A stretch of 19,174 nt of DNA, from positions 1 to 19,174 of the forward strand of contig DATKZH010000417.1 in NCBI GenBank assembly GCA_035528065.1, read 5' to 3'. Numbering within the stretch: the first letter of the stretch is position 1; every line of letters begins with the position of its first letter. The notes beneath the pieces are model-generated. The model saw only the letters and a program-made list of their open reading frames with translations, ran no database searches and was not told where the DNA came from. Origin of the DNA: DATKZH01 sp035528065. GTDB lineage: Bacteria > Planctomycetota > Planctomycetia > Pirellulales > Thermoguttaceae. A program made the position numbers and the translations under genes. Shown piece by piece: positions 7,039 to 13,677 of the stretch.

Positions 7039-8811
7039 ATGATCCGACTAACGATCAACAACACGCCCGTCGAGGTCCCCGAAGCGTCGACGATCCTCGA
7101 CGCGGCCCGCCAGGCCGGCGTCAAGATCCCCACGCTCTGCTACGTGGAGGGGCTCCGGGCGATCGGGGCGTGCCGGGTTTGCGTGGTGGAGATCGAGGGG
7201 GCGCAGAATCTGGCCGCGTCGTGCTCCACGCCGGTTGCCGAAGGCATGAAGGTGCGGACCAACACGCGGCGCGTCCGTGAAGCCCGCCGCCTCGTCGTCG
7301 AGCTGCTCCTCTCGGAGCATGACGGCGACTGCCAGACGTGCGATCGCCGCGAGGATTGCGAGCTTCAGGCCCTCTCCGCGGAGCTGGGCATCCGGTCGAT
7401 CTCCTACCAAGGGGAGAAGACCCGCAAGCGGATCGACACCTCGACCCCCGCCCTGGTCCGCGACCACGGCAAGTGCATCAAGTGCCGCCGGTGCGTGAGC
7501 GTCTGTGCCGAGACGCAGCACGTCGGGGCGCTCTGGCCCCAGGGCCGCGGCTTCGAGACGGCGATCGGGCCGGCGTTCAACCGCGACCTCCAGAGCGTCG
7601 CGTGCGTCCAGTGCGGCCAGTGTGCGGCCGTCTGCCCCGTCGGCGCGATTACGGAGAAGGACCAGATCGACGAGGTCTGGGCGGCTCTGGACGACCCCGA
7701 CAAGCACGTCGTCGTCCAAACGGCCCCCGCCATCCGCGCCGCGCTGGGCGAGTGCTTCGGTTATCCGCCGGGCACGCTCGTCACCGGCAAGATGGTCGCC
7801 GCACTGAGACGGCTGGGATTCGACGCCGTGTTCGACACCAACTTCGCCGCCGACCTGACGATCATGGAAGAGGGAAGCGAGCTACTCGCGCGGCTGCGTC
7901 GGGCGATGCTCGACGGCGAGCCAGTGGCCCTGCCCATGTTCACGAGCTGCTCGCCCGGCTGGATCAAGTTCATGGAGCACTTCTTCCCCGACCTGTTGCC
8001 CAATCTCTCCACCTGCAAGTCGCCGCAGCAGATGTTCGGGGCCGTGGCCAAGACCTACTACGCCCGCAAGCTCGACCTCCGACCGGAGCAGATCTTCGTC
8101 ACCTCGGTGATGCCCTGCACGGCCAAGAAATACGAGTGCGCCCGGCCGGAGATGATCGCCAGCGGCACGCGGGACGTCGACGTCGTGCTCACCACCCGCG
8201 AGTTGGGCAAGATGATCCGCACCGCCGGGATCGACTTTGCGAGTCTCCCCGACGAGGAGATGGACGCCCCGCTGGGCCTGTCGACCGGGGCGGCCGACAT
8301 CTTCGCCAACACGGGCGGGGTGATGGAAGCCGCCTTGCGCACCGCGTACGAAATCGTCAGCGGACGCCCGCTGCCGATGGAGAACCTGCACGTCGCGCCG
8401 GTGGCCGGGCTGGCGGGCGTCAAGGAGGCCTCCCTGACGATCGACGCCACGCTGCCCGATTGGTCGTTCCTCGAAGACGCGACGCTCCACGTGGCGGTCG
8501 CGCACGGGCTGGGGAACGCCGAGCGGGTGATCCGCTCGGTTCAGTCGGGCGAGAAGCCGTATCACTTCGTCGAGGTGATGACCTGTCCGGGCGGATGCAT
8601 CGGCGGTGGCGGGCAGCCGCGCTTCACCACCAACGAGGTCCGCGAAGCCCGCATCCGCGCCCTCTATCGGGAAGACGAAGGCAAGAAGCTCCGCAAGTCG
8701 CACGAAAACCGCGACGTCACCCGGCTCTACGAAGAATTCCTCGGCAAGCCGCTCGGCGAGCTCTCCCACCAGTTGCTCCACACGCACTACACGGAGCGGA
8801 GCCGGGTGTGA
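7039..8811 (+). CDS. hydA: [FeFe] hydrogenase catalytic subunit HydA (multimeric, NAD(P)-linked type)
   Basis: HydA reduces protons or oxidises H2 at the H-cluster. The 590-residue cytoplasmic protein reads, in order: a [2Fe-2S] domain (C34, C45, C48, C62); a His-ligated cluster HX3CX2CX5C (H94, C98, C101, C107); a 2[4Fe-4S] ferredoxin domain (C146, C149, C152, C156 and C189, C192, C195, C199); and the H-domain. The H-domain motifs are L1 TSCSPGW (302-308), L2 MPCTAKK (358-364, C360) and L3 MTCPGGCIGGGGQP (514-527, C516 and C520). The C-terminal 60 residues match the small-subunit-like tail. No extra C-terminal [2Fe-2S] domain is present, unlike Thermotoga HydA, so the layout is closer to HndD of Desulfovibrio. 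L1 has Ser where monomeric enzymes have a second Cys. The ribosome site is weak (AGAGAA), and translation may depend on the upstream gene. It presumably pairs with HydB and HydC. Confidence 0.96.
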   Translation: MIRLTINNTPVEVPEASTILDAARQAGVKIPTLCYVEGLRAIGACRVCVVEIEGAQNLAASCSTPVAEGMKVRTNTRRVREARRLVVELLLSEHDGDCQTCDRREDCELQALSAELGIRSISYQGEKTRKRIDTSTPALVRDHGKCIKCRRCVSVCAETQHVGALWPQGRGFETAIGPAFNRDLQSVACVQCGQCAAVCPVGAITEKDQIDEVWAALDDPDKHVVVQTAPAIRAALGECFGYPPGTLVTGKMVAALRRLGFDAVFDTNFAADLTIMEEGSELLARLRRAMLDGEPVALPMFTSCSPGWIKFMEHFFPDLLPNLSTCKSPQQMFGAVAKTYYARKLDLRPEQIFVTSVMPCTAKKYECARPEMIASGTRDVDVVLTTRELGKMIRTAGIDFASLPDEEMDAPLGLSTGAADIFANTGGVMEAALRTAYEIVSGRPLPMENLHVAPVAGLAGVKEASLTIDATLPDWSFLEDATLHVAVAHGLGNAERVIRSVQSGEKPYHFVEVMTCPGGCIGGGGQPRFTTNEVREARIRALYREDEGKKLRKSHENRDVTRLYEEFLGKPLGELSHQLLHTHYTERSRV

Positions 8812-8880
8812 GGGATCGTTCACCCTGTGAGCGGGATGGCTCTTGTGTACGATCGACCACAGGATTCGGGACCACGCGAG

Positions 8881-9471
8881 TCACACTGTGATGGGGGAAA
8901 AGAAACCTGCTTTTTCAAGCCGGTCATACGTTGAACTCAACAGTTCGTCTGAGAACTTGTCTCCCTTGTACTTCTTGAACTGCTCGATCACCTCGGGCGG
9001 CTCGGGCGACCGTCTGAGTGCAACCTGCAATTCGCGGTACACGTAGTGCATCGTCGAGATCAGTTCCAACTGGTCTGGGCGCAATGGAAGGAGTGCTGAC
9101 ACAACCCTCCGGACGGTATCGCGCACCGGATCCAGTTGACCTTTGAACTGATCGATCAAAGCGAGTCCATTCTCTCCAAGCCTGTAATCCGAATACCGAG
9201 TTGAATCGGCGGAGCGGTCCTCTAATGCGCCGGTAAAGCAAAGCCAGTCGACGTCGCTCAGTACGTGGGTACAAAACGGCCCGTAATGGTGCACCTGGAA
9301 CCGATATCTCATCGGCGCCCCGCAGACTTGCAGGAAGTACACGATCTTCTGCATGGCGGTTCGCCCGAGATAGCCGACAGAACTCTCAAGCTGTCGTCCA
9401 GCTTCGTCAACGACCAGCGTCAGCAGCGCTTGATCGCGCGTATTGCTCAGATCCATCTCAATTGGCATCAT
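8881..9471 (-). CDS. YwgA/Panacea-like protein of unknown function paired with HD hydrolase
   Basis: The 196-residue protein has no known activity. Residues 35-75 (LGRTAMQKIVYFLQVCGAPM, then YRFQVHHYGPF) match the pattern seen in Bacillus YwgA and, more loosely, in Panacea (SocA/DUF4065-like) domains: a Lys-containing helix, then an aromatic-Tyr-Gly-Pro turn. No transmembrane segment or signal peptide is visible. Its start overlaps the stop of the HD-domain gene by ATGA, so the two are translationally coupled. A second ATG directly after the first (9468) is an equally possible start. In B. subtilis, ywgA lies next to ywfO, an HD phosphohydrolase gene, so this pairing is conserved over a long distance. 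Panacea-type proteins elsewhere act as antitoxins or proteolytic adaptors, but that role is only a guess here. Base composition is less GC-rich than the hyd genes. It faces hydA across a 69-base gap. Confidence 0.7.
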   Translation of the reverse strand: MMPIEMDLSNTRDQALLTLVVDEAGRQLESSVGYLGRTAMQKIVYFLQVCGAPMRYRFQVHHYGPFCTHVLSDVDWLCFTGALEDRSADSTRYSDYRLGENGLALIDQFKGQLDPVRDTVRRVVSALLPLRPDQLELISTMHYVYRELQVALRRSPEPPEVIEQFKKYKGDKFSDELLSSTYDRLEKAGFFSPITV

Positions 9472-10826
9472 CTGCCTCCCAATTTGCCATACGTGACGCT
9501 AGCATATTCCTCGATCTTGCGGCGCTCATTCAGTGTCAAGGGGGGATCGCGGTCCACAAAAAGCCGGGCGATCTGGAATCTCCGCGGAACGCGCCTCAGA
9601 ATGTGACTTTGCTCTCCCATCAGTCGTCGAAAGCCGCTCTTGTCAATGACGTGGAGCTGCACGAGGCCTGCATCCTGCATGTCGTCCGGAAGCAGCAAGG
9701 AGTGGATTTTCGCCTGCGCGTGATCCCAAACGAAATCACAGTCAGGGAATTCTTCCCCGATTTGCTCAGCCAGCGTTCGGGAGCACCGCAGGTCTATCGC
9801 GCTGGTCGTCTCACCGGTTTCGTGCACTTTCCGATGATGTCGACGTTCGGTGATGCGCTTCGCCCATTCTGAGGCTCGGCTTGCTGGCCTCGCGGCATCT
9901 TCGAACATCGTGGCAATCACGGTAATGTCGTTTTGCCCCAGAACCGCCGTTGGCGTGCGGAACCACGTGTCTGCCTTTTCTGAGAGGTACTTCTTCAGAT
10001 AGAAGTCGTAAATCCTCCGAACGGGGTGATACAGCACTTGAGAGTTCATCTGGTAGCGGGCCAAGATCAAGGCCTCGAAGGTGTGTATTCCTCCGCGGTT
10101 AAGTCCGATCTCCAGCGAATCACCGGGACCCTCCAGAAGCTCAAGGCATTCGATCATGCGTTGGTAATCGAATCGCCCGTACTCGACACCGCAGTGAAGG
10201 GAATCACGAATCAGGTAGTCCGTCCGGTCGGCATCCATCTCTCCCGAGACGATTTCACTCAGCACACGAATTTGCCGCGGAAGCGGATCGCCACCGCGTA
10301 GTATTTTCGCTACTAGCTGCCGACAACCACTGAAGAATGCCTCGTCCAACTCCCCGCCCAGAAGGTCGTCTTGCTCCACGACCTGAATTGACAACTCCTC
10401 ATGTCCGGCCCCTTCGTGTACCACACTCTCAGCAGCGTGGGAAAAAGGGCCGTGTCCCACATCATGAAGCAGAGCCGCCAGACGCAGAATCTGCCTCGCT
10501 TTCGCAAGGGGTCGATCCTCCAGTTCAGGCACCTTCCCAAACGTGCGTTCCATGACATCTCCTTTGACTTGCGCGAGCCTGTCGAACGCAAGCGTGGCGA
10601 CATGCATGGTGCCAAGGGAGTGCTCAAACCGCGAATGAGTTGCCCCGGGATAGAGGAATTCAGTCAGAGCGAGCTGTTTGATGAAACGCAACCTGCGAAA
10701 GAGAGAGTGGTCGATAATGCGCCGTTCGTTTGGCGAGAAACGAATGAAACCGTGCACGGGACATCGCACACGTAGCGAGGGCTCGTCGTCGTGCCGCAAG
10801 AATTGAGGTTGCCGAAACGCAGACAC
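9468..10826 (-). CDS. HD-superfamily phosphohydrolase (SAMHD1/YwfO-like)
   Basis: The 452-residue protein is a metal-dependent HD phosphohydrolase of the dNTPase-like branch. Metal-ligand motifs are visible: HSRFEHSLG (64-72, His69 as the first ligand), HDVGHGPFSH (121-130, the HD pair with His125 and His130 nearby) and MDADRTDYLIRD (197-208, the closing Asp). The N-terminal VHGFIRFSPNERRIIDHSLFRRLRFIKQL segment is typical of SAMHD1/YwfO proteins. Substrates may be dNTPs or other nucleotides, but the sequence does not fix this. The start is GTG at 10826, preceded by a strong purine-rich site (GAGGGGG, about 8 bases upstream). The conserved family start lies just downstream. The gene overlaps the YwgA-like gene that follows. 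Its lower GC and codon use differ from the hyd block and hint at a separate origin. Confidence 0.88.
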   Translation of the reverse strand: MSAFRQPQFLRHDDEPSLRVRCPVHGFIRFSPNERRIIDHSLFRRLRFIKQLALTEFLYPGATHSRFEHSLGTMHVATLAFDRLAQVKGDVMERTFGKVPELEDRPLAKARQILRLAALLHDVGHGPFSHAAESVVHEGAGHEELSIQVVEQDDLLGGELDEAFFSGCRQLVAKILRGGDPLPRQIRVLSEIVSGEMDADRTDYLIRDSLHCGVEYGRFDYQRMIECLELLEGPGDSLEIGLNRGGIHTFEALILARYQMNSQVLYHPVRRIYDFYLKKYLSEKADTWFRTPTAVLGQNDITVIATMFEDAARPASRASEWAKRITERRHHRKVHETGETTSAIDLRCSRTLAEQIGEEFPDCDFVWDHAQAKIHSLLLPDDMQDAGLVQLHVIDKSGFRRLMGEQSHILRRVPRRFQIARLFVDRDPPLTLNERRKIEEYASVTYGKLGGR

Positions 10827-11044
10827 TCAAGCTACCCCCTCTTGCGAACCGCCCCGTACGAATAGGAAATGTGTACGTTTGTATATTACTCCGATGGATG
10901 GAGGCAGGTCAAGTGCAAATCCCACTTCTTCCGCAGACTCGCCTAGCCATGCCTACGTCCCTAGACTACGCATTTTCCGGCCCCGGGGCGCCGCCTGCCA
11001 CTGTGTCTGGCCGCGTTGAGCTTACCGATCCTCGCGGATCCTGT

Positions 11045-11488
11045 CTACTCCTCCTCCAGCCGCTCATACAGCGTAATCGGCGTCACGGGGTTGATGCCGG
11101 CGCGGGTCAGGGCGGTGATGGCGGCGTCGAGGTCGTCGAAGCGGAAGACGAGGACGGCGCGATTGCCCAGCCGGGCCGTGAAGGCGTACATGTACTCGAC
11201 GTTGATCCCGGCCTTCTCGAACAGCTCCAGAAGCTCGACCAGGCCGCCGGGCCGGTCGCCCACCTCGATCGCCAGGACCTCGGTCACGGCGACCACCCAA
11301 CCGGCCTCCTCGAGCACCTCGCGGGCCCGCTTCCACTCGCGGACGATCAGCCGCAGGATGCCGAACTGCCCCGTGTCGGCCAGCGAGAGGGTGACGACGT
11401 TGATCCCCGCCTCGGCCAGCAGCCGGCAAGGGACGATCATGTGGCCGGGCTTGTTCTCCAGAAAGACGGAAAGCTGTGGGATTTTCAT
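11045..11488 (-). CDS. tandem ACT-domain protein
   Basis: The 147-residue protein consists of two ACT domains, about 1-70 (starting IPQLSVFLENKPGHM) and 72-140 (LAIEVGDRPGGLVELLELFEKAGINVEYMYAF). Each has the beta-alpha-beta-beta-alpha-beta pattern and the conserved Pro-Gly turn of ligand-binding ACT folds. Stand-alone tandem ACT proteins of this type are commonly encoded beside phenylacetate-CoA ligase genes, as here. They probably sense an amino acid or aryl acid, but no ligand is established. The ATG at 11488 must be the start because homologous sequence begins immediately. Yet the preceding bases on the coding strand are CCCTCCC, the reverse of a ribosome-binding site, because a GGGTTCA-rich repeat lies directly against the gene. 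Translation may be leaderless-like or inefficient. Confidence 0.88.
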   Translation of the reverse strand: MKIPQLSVFLENKPGHMIVPCRLLAEAGINVVTLSLADTGQFGILRLIVREWKRAREVLEEAGWVVAVTEVLAIEVGDRPGGLVELLELFEKAGINVEYMYAFTARLGNRAVLVFRFDDLDAAITALTRAGINPVTPITLYERLEEE

Positions 11489-11492
11489 GGGA

Positions 11493-11606
11493 GGGTTCAG
11501 GGTTCAGGGGTCAGGACTCAAGTTCGGGTTTGGGGTCCACGGCTCAGGATTGAGAGATCGGCCTTCAGGACGACGATTGCCGCCGAATTCTGAACCCCGA
11601 ACCCCG
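11493..11606. repeat. GGGTTCA-rich inverted-repeat element, copy 1
   Basis: The left arm (11493-11516) is a run of GGGTTCA-type heptads, GGGTTCAGGGTTCAGGGG then TCAGGA. The right arm (11585-11605) reads GAATTCTGAACCCCGAACCC, the complementary orientation. About 70 bases separate the arms. A second element with the same arms is at 13250-13347. Such MITE-like, non-coding elements are scattered through some planctomycete genomes as I recall. Here it separates the ligase and ACT genes. Confidence 0.65.
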
Positions 11607-11614
11607 GCCTCCCC

Positions 11615-12949
11615 TTACGTACCTCGCTTGTCGATCACCCGCTTGGCCCCATCCGGGCCGCGCTCGATGGTGTGCGGCTCGACGAGGCGCACGGGCACGC
11701 GGATGCCCACCGTGCGTTCGATCTCGCGGGCGAGCCGGCTCTGGAGGCTTTCCATCGTCCCCACCTGATCGCTGAAGATCTGCGGGGTGACTTCGATCTG
11801 CACCTCGACCTGGTCGAGCCCTTCTTCCTGGGAGAGCACGATCTGATGCGAAGGCACCGTGCCCTCGACGGCCAGCAGGGCGGCCTCGATCTGCGAAGGC
11901 AACACGTTGACGCCCTGGACGACGATCACCTCCTCGCCGCGCCGCCCGATCCGCCGGATCCGACGCATGGTGCGCCCGCAAGGGCAGGGCTCGGCGACGA
12001 TCGCCGCCAGGTCCGGCGTGCGGTAGCGGACTAGCGGCATCGCCTCCCGGCTCAGCGTGGTGAGCACCAGCTCGCCTTCCTCGCCGTCGGGCAGCGGGTC
12101 GCCGGAGTCCGGATCGACGACCTCCGGGTAGAAGTGGTCTTCGAAGACGTGCAGGCCGTCCTGGACGTGGCACTCGGCGCCGATCCCCGGCCCGATGATC
12201 TCCGCCAGGCCGTAGATGTCGTACGCCTTGATCCCGGCCGACTCCTCGATCCGCCGGCGCATCCCCTCGCTCCACGGCCCGGCCACCAAGACCACGGCCC
12301 GCAACGGCAGCTCGCGCAGGTCCACGCCCATCTTCTCCGCCCGCTCGACCAGGTGCAGGAAATAGCTGGGGGTCGAGCAGATGGCCGAGACGCCGAAGTC
12401 CTTCATCACCATGATCTGGTGATCGGTGTCGCCGCCGGAAATGGGGATGACGGTGGCGCCCAGGGTGTCGGCCCCGTAGTGCAGGCCCAGCCCGTCGCTG
12501 AACAGGTTGTAGCCGCAGGCGTTCTGGATCACGTCGCCCCGGTGGATCCCGCAGGAGGCCAGGCCGCGGACGATGACCTCGGTCCACACCTCCAGGTCGC
12601 GCCTCGTCGAGGCCACGACGATCGGCTTGCCCGTGGCGCCGCTGGGGGGGTGCAGGTGCACGACCTGCTGGATGGGCACGGCGAACATGCCGACCGGGTA
12701 CGCGTCGCACAGATCGGCCTTGACCGTGAACGGAAGCTTGTGAATGTCTTCCACGCCGCCGATTTCATCGGGCGCCAGGCCGTGCTTGTTCATCCGCTGA
12801 CGATACAGCGACACGTGCTCGTACGCCTGGGCAACCACCTGCCGCAACCGGTGCGATTGCAGCCCGCGCAACGCCTCGCGCGGGACGTAGTCGGGGCTCG
12901 AGGCCGGGTGGAACGGGCCCGGCGTCTCCTGGGCGGTGGCGGGATTCAT
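11615..12949 (-). CDS. phenylacetate-CoA ligase family protein (PaaK-like adenylate-forming enzyme)
   Basis: This enzyme is predicted to activate an aryl or other carboxylic acid with ATP and CoA to give the acyl-CoA through an acyl-adenylate. The 444-residue length fits PaaK (about 430-440). Visible ANL motifs are the ATP loop PSGATGKP (102-109), YGLAEIIGPG (246-255), YRTPDL (309-314), GRRGEEVIVVQGVNVLPSQIE (335-355) and a C-terminal KRVIDKRG with the likely catalytic lysine. A cysteine group PCPCGRTM (321-328), typical of this family, is present. Start: ATG 12949 has AGGAAG 7 bases upstream. The frame is open further upstream to 13474, but that part runs through repeat DNA and has no ribosome site. 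With the downstream ACT gene it forms a pair often seen with indolepyruvate:ferredoxin oxidoreductase in anaerobes. That oxidoreductase is not in the window. The exact substrate is not determined. Confidence 0.93.
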   Translation of the reverse strand: MNPATAQETPGPFHPASSPDYVPREALRGLQSHRLRQVVAQAYEHVSLYRQRMNKHGLAPDEIGGVEDIHKLPFTVKADLCDAYPVGMFAVPIQQVVHLHPPSGATGKPIVVASTRRDLEVWTEVIVRGLASCGIHRGDVIQNACGYNLFSDGLGLHYGADTLGATVIPISGGDTDHQIMVMKDFGVSAICSTPSYFLHLVERAEKMGVDLRELPLRAVVLVAGPWSEGMRRRIEESAGIKAYDIYGLAEIIGPGIGAECHVQDGLHVFEDHFYPEVVDPDSGDPLPDGEEGELVLTTLSREAMPLVRYRTPDLAAIVAEPCPCGRTMRRIRRIGRRGEEVIVVQGVNVLPSQIEAALLAVEGTVPSHQIVLSQEEGLDQVEVQIEVTPQIFSDQVGTMESLQSRLAREIERTVGIRVPVRLVEPHTIERGPDGAKRVIDKRGT

Positions 12950-13030
12950 CGTGGCACTTCCTGTTCTTCTGGATGCATGGGCACCACACCGGCTCCTTTG
13001 TAACCGCTGGCGGGGCGTCGTCAACACCTG

Positions 13031-13047
13031 GCGGCCATTGTGGCCGC
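13031..13047. repeat. perfect hairpin upstream of paaK-like gene
   Basis: GCGGCCA and TGGCCGC flank a 3-base loop TTG. There is no T-run on either side, so it is not a standard terminator. It lies about 80 bases upstream of the paaK-like start and could belong to its leader or be a REP-type unit. Confidence 0.4.
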
Positions 13048-13124
13048 AAACGGGTGGGGTCGCAAGTCCCGCCGACGCTCCGCGCCGGTGACGCCGGACG
13101 TGGCCAACCGCGTGCTTAGGGCAT

Positions 13125-13164
13125 GGGTGTCCCGGCTGCAATTCGCCGGGCTGCCGGGGCCCCC
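13125..13164. repeat. imperfect inverted repeat (GGGTGTCCCGGC type)
   Basis: GGGTGTCCCGGC (13125-13136) pairs with GCCGGGGCCCCC (13153-13164) with two mismatches. The left side is preceded by TAGGGCAT, giving the phrase GGGCATGGGTGTCCCGGC. I have the impression this recurs as an interspersed repeat in planctomycetes, but cannot verify it. Confidence 0.35.
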
Positions 13165-13249
13165 CCGATTTCTTGCCGACGAGGCGGGACGGTCGCCGCT
13201 CGCTAGGGCACTTGGTTTGCGAAAGTCGCTCCAAATGAGTCAAGTTTGT

Positions 13250-13347
13250 GGGATTCAGGGTTCGGGGTTCATGGTTCAGGACTTGGAGTTCCACCCATGC
13301 ACAGAAATCCTGAACCCTGACCACTGAACCCTGACCACTGAACCCTC
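13250..13347. repeat. GGGTTCA-rich inverted-repeat element, copy 2
   Basis: The left arm (13250-13281) has GGGATTCAGGGTTCGGGGTTC then ATGGTTCAGGA. The right arm (13305-13347) has three CTGAACCCT units, two of them joined by GACCA, in the opposite orientation. It is the same kind of element as at 11493-11606. The two copies flank the paaK-like gene. Confidence 0.65.
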
Positions 13348-13677
13348 GCCCCGGTCTGAGGCGGAGCCTCGCTAGATTGCACGGACCGGCCCCTCGTCCC
13401 CCGGGGGCCACTCCCGTCGTCCGGCCACGGCCACTTCCGGCGATCGTACGCACCTTGGCGGAGTCGCGAACCACTCATTGGAGCTATGGTGTGAATGCCG
13501 CAGCGTCGTGTCCGGCATCTCTTCGCCGTCCGGAAGAGTTTCGCCGATCGATGCGTGCGCCGGCGGATTGCCGGAATTCGCGGCTCTTTGGGCCTTCCCG
13601 GCTTGGCGCAGGGGCGTCGTGGTGTATGGTTTCGGAGGTTGCTCATGGGCCGCATGGACGTGTGAGGAGAGGAAGCC

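Larger units (their letters stand above)
12950..13677. other. 728-base intergenic region with hairpins and a repeat element
   Basis: No gene is supported here. The stretch separates the divergent paaK-like gene and the gene at 13678, so promoters for both should lie in it, though I cannot place them securely. It contains a perfect 7-bp hairpin GCGGCCA-TTG-TGGCCGC (13031-13047), an imperfect GGGTGTCCCGGC/GCCGGGGCCCCC inverted repeat (13125-13164), the second GGGTTCA-type element (13250-13347) and a small GAGGC-GGA-GCCTC hairpin (13358-13370). Open frames across 13377-13955 have no ribosome sites and no recognisable protein character. Confidence 0.6.

Noticed and set aside
8812..8895. Bidirectional terminator between hydA and the YwgA-like gene
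   Set aside because: Only small palindromes such as TCACA-C-TGTGA are present and no T-runs, too weak to call.
12950..13474. Upstream extension of the paaK-like frame
   Set aside because: It runs through the GGGTTCA repeat element and has no ribosome site. The ATG at 12949 has a good one and matches the usual family length.
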